Positions 49,411 to 61,397 of a DNA stretch of 64,000 bases are shown here, piece after piece. The notes beneath the pieces were generated by a model. It saw only the letters and a list, made by a program, of their open reading frames with translations. It had not been told where the DNA came from and made no database searches. The stretch's first letter is position 1. Each line of letters starts with the position of its first letter. The stretch is taken from assembly GCF_038396675.1 (NCBI RefSeq), contig NC_088921.1, forward strand, positions 68,026,001 to 68,090,000, written 5' to 3'. The position numbers and the translations under genes are program-made. Source of the stretch: Hydra vulgaris. Lineage: Eukaryota; Cnidaria; Hydrozoa; Anthoathecata; Hydridae.

Positions 49411-50334
49411 AATAATTTTAATTATTCATGTTTATTGGTTTTCTATAAAGTACTGGAACATGTGTTGCAAAATTACATTTCTTATATTCCATAAATCTTG
49501 TTTTTAAATGGGAGGGGTGGGGGGGGGGGGAAATACAATTCAAATATATATATTAATCATATAATATTTAAATAATTTCAAAAAATGAAATAAATAAGTA
49601 TTAACCTTTTTTAACAAGTAAAGCACAAGATCAAGATGTCATATATTACAAAAAGATAAAGTATATAATAATAATATATACATATATCAATAATAAATAA
49701 CATAACACATTTGTTTATTGATATTATCTTGGATAAATTCTTTAACCTTTTTGTTAAAAACCAAATAATACAAGAAAATCTATTTTTGGTTTTTATCTAA
49801 TCGACTCTTGAGCAATAATGTATGCAGAAGTTCTACAGACATTATTATTGCTCAAGAATCAAGAATAAGTTCTGCTAGAACTTATAATTTGTCCATGTAG
49901 CTTACTTAATTTGATATTAAATTTGTTTTAACATAACTTATTTTGTACTAAATTAAGTAAGCAAAATGGACAAATTCGCCAGTCTAAAATATTATATCAT
50001 AAAGTAGAAAAAAAGCATACCTTGTACTTGAGTTTAATCTTATTTGTGTGGCAAATAGGGACGCTTGGTACTAATTTATTTAACTTAATTCGATGTAATT
50101 TGGATATTAGATATTACAACTTAAAATATATTGGACTATTTAGTTCTGTTTTAAATGCATTGCGTTATAATTTATTATATAGACCAAATTTTTTTTTTTA
50201 ACTATGATTAAACTACAATAAAAATTAATTATATCATCATAACAGTAAAATAATTATAACTAATATAATGAATACAAAAACTATACTATAAAAAAATAAA
50301 TAATATAATAAAAAATATTATTTCATATTTCTTA
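49411..50334. other. AT-rich 3' part of the CCCAG element with hairpins
   Basis: No gene. Hairpins: CTTGAGCAATAATG pairs across 49807-49856 with a 3-base insertion; ATAAGTTCT/AGAACTTAT near 49865-49885; AATTTGTCCATGTAGCTTAC (49887-49913) pairs with 49950-49976 with two mismatches. A G-run (49508-49528) is also present. The segment 49965-50040 is similar to 43050-43140. Confidence 0.6.
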
Positions 50335-50477
50335 TCACAGGTTTTTATTAAGAATAAAAATAGTTTCGTTAGGCGCGATATTTTGGCACGTAACTTTCAC
50401 GTAAAATAGTAACCTGGACAAAGTCACCTAAAATAAACGTGATTGAAACGTGAGTAAAACGTTGCGTGCCTACTGGG
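50335..50477. repeat. Right terminal region of the CCCAG element
   Basis: Contains TTTTGGCACGTAACTTTCAC, AAAGTCACCTAAAATAAACG and the terminal GTGCCTACTGGG. It is the inverted counterpart of the left end at 41275. Confidence 0.85.
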
Positions 50478-51327
50478 TATAGATTAAAATAATATTTGTA
50501 TATCATATATATATAATACATAAAACTCTAAATATAGTAAAGATAATCATCATCTGTATAATTTTAAAAGATTTTTAAAACAAAGTGACCTATAGCACAC
50601 AAAAACTAAACATGTTTAAGAGTTTTTAGATATTTACATTAGGTGTTCTAATATTGTTTGAAATAAATAATGTATTTAACAAAAATTTAATAAGAAAGTG
50701 GTCACTGAATTAAGTCTTATAACAGTAATTAGATAAACAATGCTAATAAATTAAAATTTGTTGCAAATACAAATATTTTTCTTCTTCTAAATATCGTTAT
50801 TTACTTGATACATACCACTACTTTTAACTAGTCTTTTCTTCGCAATGCATTTATAAAATCCACTTCTGTAGCATTGATAGTATGATACTTTCCTACCATC
50901 TTTATCAATCTTTTCACCAGAAGGTAAAACATATTGTGTTGCATTATTACTTTCAATATCTGATTTCCACATTTCAAATTCTAAAAAATTATTTACAAAA
51001 ATCAAATAATTACTACAAGACAAAAAAGGAGAAAATGAATTTGAAAACAATTATCATTGTGTAACAACTTATATAAAAAAATTCATAACATCAACAGGAA
51101 CTGGACTAAAACATAGGCAATAAATATTTTTTAGAACCTATTCATGTTAGTAATTATGTTTGAAATTATTACAAATTCAAAATCATTTTCACAACACATA
51201 ATCACTAACATATTAAAAAAATAATAAAGCAAGAATACAAAAGTTTGTATGCAAAATAAATGGCACTTTTACTCTAAACTATATTTAAATAAAACATTAT
51301 TTACTTTTAAAAACATTAAAGCATTAC

Positions 51328-52864
51328 CTCGATAATTAGCAAACGATAATTTTTCTTTCAGAAAGGTATAAAAATGAACTGCAGATAAATGTTTTCTTAA
51401 ATCCTTAATTCGCCTACATTTAAATCCACATTGAAGACAAAAAGAATTTCCTGATTGAATATTTTCTTGTGCTTCATCAATTGATTTGTGTTTATTTTTC
51501 ATATGCTGCAGCATGTTTTTTTTTTGGGTGAAAGAGATAGTGCAAATTGCGCATTTTAAAGATAAAAAATTGGTATTTTTTACATTGGCCATTTTCTTTT
51601 TATTTATGTTGGATTCGAAAACATTTGTATATATGGCATCTTCATCAGAATCAGTATCACATACTTCAAAACTGGTGGAAACTTCACGCACAATAGTGGT
51701 AGGAACAACAAAATCAAGATTTATTTCTTTTGAGATAAACCATGACATTAAAACTAATCTTAAATATTTAGAATATTTAGTAGGGTCTTTTAGAAAATTG
51801 TAATTATTGTTCTCTATTTGACCATTATTTATCATACAGTTAAAGTAGTCATATTTTAAGCAAGAGATTGCACATACTATTATGGTAATAACTCCACAAA
51901 TATTTCCACATGTCTGCATGGGATAATTTTCTTTGCAAAAAGAACTGCATTTTTTAACTCCATTCATGTGTGTCTTTGGATCATGACAATAAGTGATATT
52001 AAAGCTTTCGCTTATGTGATACAATTTTCTGATTAATAATTTAACTTTAGTTAAAAAATCATCTGGAGCTGTCCATCCTAAAGAATCTCCATAGTAAAAA
52101 TTACCTTCAATACTATTATAAACTGCAAGTGTCCAGTGGCAACCTGCATTTAAATCTGTGCCAGAAAATGTTTTCTCATTGTTTCCTCCAATATTTATAA
52201 TAAAGATCAGCTTTTCAGGGACAACAGTTATTCTTGATACATAATGCTCAATATTTCCTAAAAAGTTAAAATAAATTACCTTTGAATGGCCTTGAATAGA
52301 GTTTAAAATGCTAGAAATTTGCAGCATATGATCTGATGAAAGCCATCTAGCACAACATAACTCAGCTAAAGTATTAGGGTTCATCACATATTCTGATATT
52401 TCTTTGTTAGCTGGCCTTCTAAAAAGCACTTCTTTGAATTTTTCTATTAAATTTTGAGAAGGAAAAATACTGATTGATTTTGGTACTAACTTGGGAGAAT
52501 TAAACCATGTTAACTCTTGATCAACTGCTAGCTTCATTTCTTGAACCCTATGAAGAGCTATTAGATGCTGAACACTTTCATACATGAACTTTCCTAGGTT
52601 GCATTCTATATAATGGATTCCACTCGCAATATTATTGCGCATAGATAGTTCAGTGGACCATTTCATTAACTGATGTTTAGGTGGTAAACTTTTAAGAGAA
52701 AATACATCATCAGTTATATCCACAGGAGACTGGCGTGTTTTAATAGAATAATCTTGAACAGATTTAATAAACTGTTTCTGTGACTCGCAAGCATTATGTC
52801 GATTATAATTGTTGATCGCAAGGTGATTAAGCTTTAACTTGTTTGAAGACAAGCTAGCAGATGC
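51328..52864 (-). CDS. Exon 2 of the MULE-type gene: Ulp1-like cysteine protease plus two C2H2 zinc fingers
   Basis: This is the undamaged 1537-bp exon of the gene above. The protein before the protease domain (residues about 1-200) has no domain I recognise. The catalytic set His, Asp, Gln, Cys occurs in the order and spacing of C48 (Ulp1/SENP) peptidases, which remove SUMO or ubiquitin-like modifiers; the six-residue Gln-to-Cys gap (QTCGNIC) is the usual one. The C2H2 fingers (CAICTISFTQKKNMLQHMKN and CLQCGFKCRRIKDLRKHL cores) suggest nucleic-acid binding. Ulp1-type domains are known in several MULE and other large transposons. If exon 2 is not spliced at 51328 it reads on to a stop at 51269, giving 532 residues. 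Substrate and activity are unknown. Confidence 0.75.
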
Positions 52865-52943
52865 CTAAACAAAAGTTATGTCTTTTAGAAGAAGAAAAAT
52901 TGCATTATCTTTAATGAAATAAAACTGTACTAAAACTCACCAT

Positions 52944-53039
52944 CGTTATTGCGTATTAGATACTAGAATCTAGTAGCGAGTTCTATCGCATTTATATTGT
53001 ACATATATTATATATATATATCCATACTAAGGCATAAAC
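52944..53039. other. 5' flank of the MULE-type gene
   Basis: AT-rich, containing a short (AT) run at 53005-53018. Would hold the promoter and 5' UTR; no defined promoter motif is recognisable. Confidence 0.35.
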
Positions 53040-53132
53040 TTTTTTTAAATACGGCAACGAGAAAAAATTGTTTTTCGGACTAAGGAAAACAATCTTTTTT
53101 CGTCCAATCAAAATAGGGAGCCATTCCTGTAT
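53040..53132. mobile_element. Truncated, inverted copy of the CAGGAATGG MITE
   Basis: The reverse complement starts CAGGAATGGCTCCCTATTTT and follows the left half of the 35982-36170 MITE (GATTGGACGAAAAAAG, TTAGTCCGAAAAAC) before diverging. The other terminus is absent. Confidence 0.75.
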
Positions 53133-53652
53133 TTAACGATTAGTAATAAACTTACTTGACGACATTTTGAAAATATCAAAATAAAAAGTCACGTGACTTG
53201 CGCTACAACATTGATTTGCAGATTTGGGCATTAGAACATTATAATACTAAAATGTTTTAAAAAAGTGAAATAGAATAAGATAAAACTAACAAAATACGTA
53301 AAATTGTAATTAGAACAAAGTCAAATTGAATAAATCTTGACGAAGCAGAGGAGGTAATAATTTATTGATAAGTGGAAATAATACATTATACTTTTTTAAA
53401 CAATAAAAATTGGTTTTTGCACAAAAAAAAATTTGTAGATAGAATAAGATAATACTGAGGGGACGATATGTTAAAAAAATAATAATAAAATAATCGAAAA
53501 TATTAAATGTAAAGAAAAAAAAATTGTGCGGTATTAAGCCACATTCTGATAAAACCGCCCACCTGAGAAAACATTGAACTTTTTAAATTTTTTACTTTTT
53601 TTTTTAATTGGTTTTTAACACAACTTATATTTAAGAAACTATATTAAATTTT
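53133..53652. other. AT-rich spacer with a dispersed repeat block
   Basis: 53436-53475 (ATAAGATAATACTGAGGGGA) is an inverted match to 32715-32757. TTCTGATAAAACCGC at about 53547 and an inverted TTCTGATAAAATCGC near 55232-55246 could be inverted ends around the pogo-type pseudogene, but pairing is short. Confidence 0.4.
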
Positions 53653-55028
53653 TTACATTTTTTGCAACAACAAAAATTCCAACGACATATTTCTTTGGTA
53701 AATATGTTTTTTTTGCACAACCGTTCCCGACACATCGAATTCTCGCATTGCAACATTTCTTATGTGTAATTGTACTCTACATTTTTTACTTTTTGCAACT
53801 TTTAATCGTTTGGCTGCCGGTACTTGTTTTTCATTATTGTTTTGCTGAGGTTGCTCAGCATTGTTATGCTCTGGTATTTGAGTACTTGGCATAGAGAGTC
53901 TACGTTTTGGGTTAAGTTTAGCAACTTTCACGGCTTTCTTGGTTGCTTTTTCTTGTTGTTTGAGGAATTCGATCACATTTTCTTCGGTAATACATTTTCC
54001 GCCAAGTGTAAAACATTTACCACTTTCGTACAGCTGCTTGAGAAACGGTGGAAAATATTGTTTATCTAAATTCTTACATTTTGAGTCTTTGTAATACTTT
54101 GTAAGAATTTCATTCCGTGCTTTTTTGACTTGACAATAAACACCTCTATCCAATGGTTGTAGAATATGTGAAGAATGGTCTGGTAGACAAATCAAGATTG
54201 TATTGTATTTTTTGCACAGCAATACCGCTTCCAAAGTTATGTGAGTTGTATGCTTATCTAATACTAAAATATGAATACCACAAATTTGCTCAGTTTTGGG
54301 TATAAATCATCGTGCTCCATCCAACCTGATTTTGAAATTGAATATTTGGTGCCAACTGGACCACCTCTTGCCCAGTCAAGAAGAAAGTTTCTTATGGCTT
54401 TGTATATCACAAATGGTGGTGCAAAATGCCCATCAGCGTTGCAGAAATTGTTTACAGTATAATGAATTTTTCATTGTTGTCAGTAAGTTTAAATGCACGT
54501 CTTGTCTCTTTTCGACACACTACACTTGATCCCCCGAAAAACCTGTTTCATCACAATTCCATATATGCGACCCAGAAAGTTATACGAGTTTGTTAGTATT
54601 GCTTGGTGACGCATTCAAAATAACGATCAATTTTTTCTGGCGTACAAGAAGCGGCTCTTTTAGATGCTAAGTTATCCGCTTTTCTTATTGAAATTTCTTT
54701 TGACCATCTTTTCATAAAGGCATAAGTCTTTATCAGGCTTGCCATTTTTGAATAAGTGCAATTGATCTTCGCGTTTAAGGTATTCACATACAATTTCTAG
54801 GATTTCATTTTGGGTTAAACGATAACCCCAATCATCAAGTAATTAGAATGCATGCACCATCAATCTTTCTGTTTATTTGAGAGTGTCGTTGTTGTACCTG
54901 AGCCATGGAAGCCTTTGTTGTTGTTATTTTTGCGATCTTTGAGTCATTGATGTTTTATTTTCTTTCATATCAGTTAATGCGGCTAGAATATCGTCGTCCT
55001 TGTTTGTTTTTGTTTTTTTAGTTGACAT
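53653..55028 (-). pseudogene. Pogo/Tigger (jerky-like) transposase pseudogene
   Basis: Minus strand, ATG at 55028 (MSTKKTKTNKDDDILAALTD), soon broken by a stop. Pieces in order: LLDDWGYRLTQNEILEIVCE (54840-54770), FKNGKPDKD then AFMKRWSKEISIRKADNLAS (a CENP-B-type DNA-binding domain, 54740-54640), ADGHFAPPFVIYKAIRNFLL and DWARGGPVGTKYSISKSGW (54440-54320). A frameshift near 54290 follows, then ICGIHILVLDKHTTHIT with the second catalytic Asp, and an open 193-codon tail (54234-53653) starting EAVLLCKKYNTILICLPDHS and continuing SHILQPLDRGVY. This order and LPDHSSHxLQPLD identify the pogo branch of Tc1/mariner. The basic tail (AAKRLKVAKSKKCRV) may be a nuclear localisation signal. Multiple stops and shifts upstream make the copy inactive. 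Confidence 0.85.
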
Positions 55029-55417
55029 GTTAAAGTGAATAAGTTAAATTGAATTGAGTGAGTGATGTTTATATTGAGAAATAGTATAATAATTTGTTTT
55101 TAATGAGTAAGAATTTATTAAATTCACAAAAAACATTTTACTTCATTCATAATTAAATCGGAATTAACACTAAGTTAATTAGATAAAGATGGGCGCTTAG
55201 TCACTTGCGAAAAACTAAACTAAGTAATTAATCGAGGCTGCGATTTTATCAGAAAAAAGAGTTTCTTTACTTTTTTGATTTTTTATTTAACTTTTTGTTC
55301 TAGCTGCATAGAAATTATACTATCAAAATTAAAATTAAATTTCCGAAAAGATAGTGCTAAAATTATTTTTATATCAGTTCTGAACCAAGCTCTCTCTCTC
55401 TCTCTATATATATATAT
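55029..55417. other. AT-rich spacer
   Basis: No gene; short CT and AT repeats at 55391-55417. Confidence 0.4.
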
Positions 55418-55682
<265 letters not shown>

Positions 55683-55950
55683 ATTGCAGTGATCTATACT
55701 GCACAAATATTAAAATACTGTTTTGCAAATATAAAAAATATATGGCAAACATATTTTAATATTGTATAAAATATGTACAAAACTATATTTTTTTATAACT
55801 CATGTCTTATATTAAATGTCTTATAACCATTGTGCTTTCTAATTGAAATTTTTATTGAGACTATTAGCATTTAGCCTTAGAATTAACATTTTCCGATGGA
55901 TTTCGATAAGATTATAACAAATTGTTGACGCTTTTCATACCCATATCTAA
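55683..55950. other. AT-rich spacer
   Basis: Nothing supported. Confidence 0.4.
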
Positions 55951-56238
55951 TACCCAAGAAAAATAGTTTTATAGAATTTCTATAAACTTTTGGAACATTT
56001 GGTCAATAGAAATTCTATAGAATTCTATAAAATTTCTATAGAATCTCTGTTAATTTTTATAGAAATTCCACTTTAGTTTTTTTTCCTACTTTTTATGTTA
56101 TAGAAAATAAAGTTTTATAGCAATTTCTATAGAAATTAATAGACATTCTATAGAAATTTCATAGAATTTTATAGAATTTCTATAGACCATATGTTTCAAA
56201 AGTTTATTAAAATTCCATAGAACTTTTTTTCCTGGGTA
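55951..56238. mobile_element. CCCA-type fold-back MITE
   Basis: Element 55953-56236 (284 bp) has ends CCCAAGAAAAATAGTTTTAT and, reverse-complemented, CCCAGGAAAAAAAGTTCTAT, with pairing continuing well over 80 bp inward. TA borders both sides. The interior is built from repeated ATAGAAATTTCTATAGAAT-like words, themselves palindromic. Its termini are of the same CCCAG kind as those at 24545 and 41275. Confidence 0.8.
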
Positions 56239-58189
56239 TATGATGCTTTTGTGTCTATCCCAACGACACTTTCCATTTTCTGACTATGACAAGAGTATTT
56301 TGTAATATTCAATGGACTGTGATTGGCTTTCAAAAAATCTTCTCACGAAAAGACATTTAGTATAGGTAGTGAATTGACTTGCTCAATGTCCTTATTTACC
56401 AAATCACAGTAACCTTCAGTCCAAGATTTAGAGTTAAGCTGTAAGTTTAAAAAATCTATTGTGTTCATTAGTATATCTGGACTTGAGAATCCTTATAAAG
56501 GCTGCAGTTCAAACTTCTTTTCTTTCATTATTTATAATTTCCAATATTATATTCTCATTGGTGGCAAAATATGAGTTTTGTTTTTAAACTTGCTCCATTG
56601 CCTTCATTGTATTTAACATCAACAACTGCATTTTTTATTGGTTGAGTCAGATTCCATTAAATGTGAGCACCATCTATTGTCAAATAGTGTGATTTGATAT
56701 GGATTTATTATAATGCATAGCATTGCATTTGGCTCTTTAAAAGTGAATTGCTCTCTTTTTACTCCCGAATTCCGTTCGGCATAAAACCTATCATTTCTTT
56801 TAAGTCTTGATATTATATTTAAATTGGATGCTTTTCCCGTCAATCTACGTACTTGTGAGAAATATCCGTCTTAATTGATGGAAAACTCAATTTAGGCCAC
56901 ATATTTTTAATTTCTGTTGTAACTAATTGAAAACAGGAGAGATTCTATGAATATCTATTAAATCTATCTAAAAAATATCATACAATTGCATTTGGAAATT
57001 TAGAATCTTTATCAAATCTTGTCATCATTACTGCGAGTGTAAAATGTTACCATGATACAAAGAGTTGCTTTTTATTAATTATATACTATTTTTGAATACG
57101 AAGAAATAAAATATATACACTTATATTATAAAATTTATTACAAATATAGATACTAAAAATGATTTAAATAAAATAATATTAGAACTTATTGCGATTCGTA
57201 CAAATTGTTCAAAATAAAATTTGATATAGCAAGGTATGCTGTTCAGATTAATACTTTAATATAATAAAAAAATATATATAAATAAAAACTTAGAAATTAG
57301 TATTACATCAATAGATTCTTTGCAAAGTCATTGCAGATGGCGGTCGTGTTTTTTTAACCGTTGAAAGAAGGAAATAAAGAAAGAAAATCAAAAACTGAGT
57401 TAATCGTCAATTGTTAAAATAAAGAATTCAAAAATATCAAAAGAAAATGAAGAGTCAAAAAAAAAACAAGTCATATTATAAACAAAGAAACACTTAAAAA
57501 GTAAATACTCAAATTTTACGCTTAAAAAAAAAAAAAAAAAAAATTTGAACATCGATTTGTACTAAGTCCGTACCAACTTTTCTACACCTTTTTTTATCGC
57601 CGAAAGTAACAAAAATTTATTATTATTATTATTTTTATTTTGTAGAAGTTTTTGTGTTTGCATTTTCGTTTTGTAGTTTTTGTGTTTTGCCTTTCCGTAT
57701 GCGTAAAGTTTGTTTTATTTGTGCTGTTTTGCTAATTGTTTTTATTTTTCTTTGCTGTTATTAATTGAGTGTTTTCATATTTTTTGTCGTATTTAATTTA
57801 TTATAGCTTTATCGTTTTTTTAATTTTAGATTAATTTAATTTACACATGCTTTTATTCATTAATATTATTTTTTTGTTTGTTTATTTTTTTTAGGTGTCA
57901 CTCCAATGACTAGTTTTCAACTATATGAGTGACACCTAACCTAATTTTGTATAATTATAAAAAACTTGTAATTTTTCAATTTTTGGTTGAATAAATGCAT
58001 CGAAAATTAATTAGGAGGTTTGAATAAAAAAATTTAATAAATTTTTTTTTTGCAAAAATTGTGGCGAATTGTTCAACCCCTAGGAAAAGGCAAAAAAAAT
58101 TTATATAGTTTTTATAATTTTTTACACCAGTTCATAACCACTGCTTGTCAAAACTTAAAACAAAAGTGTGGTAATAACCCGCTCTATTA
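56239..58189. other. AT-rich region with one hairpin, no supported gene
   Basis: TTAGGTGTCACTC (about 57892) pairs with GAGTGACACCTAA (about 57926) across a 22-nt loop. A minus-strand open stretch at 56619-56843 is unrecognised. The A-run at 57524-57542 has no clear retroposon upstream. Confidence 0.45.
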
Positions 58190-58563
58190 GGGGAGAGTGG
58201 GGAGAAGTGGGGCACGTAAATATTTTTATAGGGTAGTTGCTATATCTTTTTTATTTGATGTATAAATTGAACCAAACAAGTTTTTATGAGTAAACCTTAT
58301 TTTTAGGCACCAATTCAATTCTCTTAAGTTTTCAGCCAATTATAGCTAAGTATATAAATTTTTGATTTTAAAAAAACCTTTCCATTGGGGTAAAGTGGGA
58401 CAAGTGTCAATGGAAGTGGGACAACTAAATTTAAAACAATATTTCACCTAATCGACATTAAAATGTTCAAGAGCTTTCACCAATCAAAATAATCAAATGG
58501 GGACGGGAAGAAGCGGGCATAAATATTTGTTTTTTTCTGTCTCACTGTCTCACCCCAATGTAT

Positions 58564-58565
<2 letters not shown>
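58190..58565. mobile_element. Left part of a GGGGAGAGTGGGG-type element, truncated
   Basis: After a TA at 58188-58189 comes GGGGAGAGTGGGGAGAAGTG. Related words (GGGGTAAAGTGGGACAAGTG, GAAGTGGGACAAC) follow at 58388-58430, and CTCACCCC near 58550 is the nearest complementary end, just before an (AT)n array. MITEs with such ends are common in invertebrates; the right terminus here is not clear. Confidence 0.4.
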
Positions 58566-58659
<94 letters not shown>

Positions 58660-58746
58660 GAATATATAGTATATATATATATTATATGTATATATATACA
58701 TATAATATATATATATATATCATATATATATATATATATAAAAATA

Positions 58747-58815
<69 letters not shown>

Positions 58816-58850
58816 TATATATATTGTACATATATATATATTATATATAC
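58566..58850. repeat. (AT)n microsatellite with imperfections
   Basis: AT alternation broken by TAATATGAATATATAGTATA-type sequence around 58654-58750. Confidence 0.95.
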
Positions 58851-61397
58851 AATTTTTTAAATTAAATTTTTTTTAAATGAATTTTTGTATACAGATTATA
58901 CTTATGCATGAAATTAATTAATAAATTAAATTTTAACAACTTTAAAGTTGTTGTTTTATTGAGTGGGGACGAAAAACAACGCAAAAAAAGGCAGACTAAT
59001 AAAAATAAGCCTGAAATCTTAGATGAATTTTGAAAAGAAATTGAGGATATTTAAATAAAAGTTCTATAATGAGAGTTTCACGTAAATTCTCACAAGAAAT
59101 CACGACTAATTCCGACTTGATTTTTTTTTTTTATTTGTTTAATTTTGTTTATATATGTCGTGTGATGTTGATTTTTAAATAAAATGCTTTTCACACTATA
59201 ATATTATTGCACAGATTATCGCAGCAATATATTTTTGTTTGATTTATAAGCATGTTTAAAGAAAAACTTTTTGATATGTATATAGAACAGAAAACTAAAT
59301 AGTCACAACACAAAAAGGTAATTTATAAAACTGCAGATTTTTTAGAATACATATTTAACATCCAATTTGCTTAATTTTTATAGCTTTTTTAATTTTGAAA
59401 GCTTTTTCTGCTTATAAATTTTAAATTTTTATTGCAGTTATTATTTTTTTATTATTACTAATAGTATTGTTATTTTAGCAATAATAAAGATCAAAATAAT
59501 AATAGTAGTAAACATTGAAGTTATAAATAAAATTTAGTAAACAATAATTTTATTTTTATTCTTAACTATTTACTCACTCTAAAGTATATTTTAAATTTTT
59601 ATGTAGGCCGAAACCAGAAATGGCTAAAAACTAAACTCATTTTTCCAAGGGTCTATTTCCTCACCTCTATCATCCAGTGAACAAACTACAAATTCATTAT
59701 TGTCAGTAATAAAATTGCATGAATTTAATTATTACTTAGTGTTTATTTCTTTTATCAATTTCTACGCATTTTGAAATGCATATTTATAGCAGTAACTTTG
59801 CGGATTCAATCACGTATAGACAAACTTGATGTTTTTGACAGCGATTCTCCAGTTCATCAAAATGAATAAAATCCTCAGAATGATAGGTGTTTTTATGATT
59901 ATAAGCAAAAAATAACTATATCTAATCCTATACTTGAAATTAATCAACTATCAAGACGGACAGTAGTTCAATTAAACCTAAAATGTGCGGTGATTCAAGT
60001 AAAAATGGTTCTGGTTTTTGAATTAAGCGTGGTCCATAAAAGTGTTAAATTCATGAACAGTTTAAGTTTTTTCGTAGATTTTACGGTACAGGTTCCAGAA
60101 CACGGTATTGTTCTGAAAGCAAGTTTTATGGAAAAAAGCAAATGGCGAAAGGTTTATTACGAGAATGGCTAATTTATTTTCTAATAATTGGCTAGAGTAG
60201 GGTAGTGCTAGTTATGCAATTTTTACTAAATCTAACAAATCTATTGAACTGCACGTCATATTTGCATACTTTTTTTTTACCTATTTGAAAAAAAATGGGT
60301 TAAGACAAAAGTTATTTTCGGATTTGTTTGTAAAGATTTTGAAGAAAGCTTATGAACTGTTTAACACGCATTTGCGGATGCATTGAACAGCTGTGTGGGG
60401 TAAGTTAAACGATAAACAAACTAATGCACTTCAATGGTTACTACAAAGTATATAAAACCCGCATAAGGATTGTTATAAATTAGATATATATTTTAAATCT
60501 CTATAAAATATTCAGGGTAAAGGTATAAAAATTTTTAATTCTGAAGTTAAATGCACCTAAAAGAAAAAAAAATAATTTTATAACTTTTTTATTTTGAAAC
60601 TAAAACAACTTTTTTTAATAAATTATTTTAACAAAGCAAAACTTCATGGATGAATAAAATATTAAACATTTACAAATAAATAAATGTCTGACTTCGATGT
60701 CCATTTTGCAATTATAACACTTACCGTTTTGAAGCTCATTTTGTGTGAGAAATTCATTCATTGTGTGAAGCATAATTGTGTCTTGCACTTGTTTTTAAAG
60801 TTTCTTTCTCTTTTTTTTTTTGCGTGTTTAATTCTTAACTTTCTCTTTATGATCTCTGAAAGATTGATGGGCAGATGGTTTTATTTTTTTTCTTGATAAG
60901 AACTTTTATGAGATCCAATAACTGATACGTCTAGTAGCTGTGACTTAATGCTACAGTGTGTTTAGGAAAACATTTGCTATATTTAATGTTTCTCATTGTA
61001 AATGAGAAGAATAACTGTCCTATAGACCAATGGAATTTTATGTCAATTTGAAAGCTTTGCATACTTAATAAAATGCTGTTTGATTTTTTGAACTCATATC
61101 TGAATACAGTCCGGTGGACAAGTGTTAATAAAACTTTCTTTTTAATTTTTGAAAGAAAAAAAAAATTTTAGGCACTGTAAGGCAGACACTAGTCATCTTT
61201 TTTCCAGAGGTATTGCCACCAAGGTTTTGCTTGACTTTTGCAGCCACCGTTTTTCTAGGTTATAGCACTCCCACATAGATACCCCAGTTTTGTCAACATT
61301 TCGTATTTATGAATCACTGAACTTGTCTATATCTATAATTTATTAGACTTATCATACTTTTACATTTTCAGCGTTAAAACATGTTGCTCTTGTTGCT
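58851..61397. other. AT-rich region, no supported gene
   Basis: Open stretches at 59990-60172 and 60684-60896 (plus) are short and unrecognisable. No inverted or tandem repeat of note. Confidence 0.4.

Larger units (their letters stand above)
41273..50479 (+). mobile_element. 9.2-kb composite DNA element with CCCAGTAGGCAC ends, in an intron of the MULE gene
   Basis: The left end at 41275 reads CCCAGTAGGCAC; the right end at 50477, reverse-complemented, reads CCCAGTAGGCACGCAACG. TA borders both ends (41273-41274 and 50478-50479). Subterminal DNA on both sides is rich in CACGT words and GGTGACTTT/AAAGTCACC. A second right-end-like segment (43740-43887, ending ACTGGG) lies inside, and 41840-42030 is repeated at 43890-44125. 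The structure is therefore a short element (41275-43887) fused head to tail with a larger one that has lost its left terminus. It carries a decayed plus-strand gene (44480-49410) interrupted by a LINE. The superfamily is not assigned. Confidence 0.75.
40699..52943 (-). pseudogene. Spliced MULE-type transposon gene: Ulp1 protease, two C2H2 fingers, FLYWCH-like module, start of MULE transposase
   Basis: Minus strand. Exon 1 ends with ATG (52943-52941) followed directly by donor GTGAGT; the acceptor TTGTTTAG at 52865 gives MASASLSSNKLKLN. Exon 2 (52864-51328) encodes a Ulp1/SENP-like cysteine peptidase with His244 (GCHWTL), Asp261 (YGDSLGW), Gln318 and Cys324 (MQTCGNICGV), then C2H2 fingers at residues about 439-460 and 477-498. 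The donor CGAG/GTAATG and acceptor TTTTAG (50981) join in phase to exon 3, NYREFEMWKSDIES, with the YYQCYRSGFYKC motif. Exon 3 ends at GTATGT (50815) or GTAAAT (50804). Exon 4 (about 41187-40699) reads CYSHYGHKNE, KMGVTKNRILDDIRDE and GVCIDSTHGTNAYDF, the first catalytic Asp of MULE transposases. TAA at 40939-40941 and loss of the remaining catalytic domain disable exon 4. Exons 1-3 show no damage, so the protease part could still be made. Confidence 0.75.

Noticed and set aside
53540-55250. TTCTGATAAAAYCGC words as terminal inverted repeats of the pogo-type element
   Set aside because: Only about 15 bp pair, with no consistent TA border; kept only as a note.
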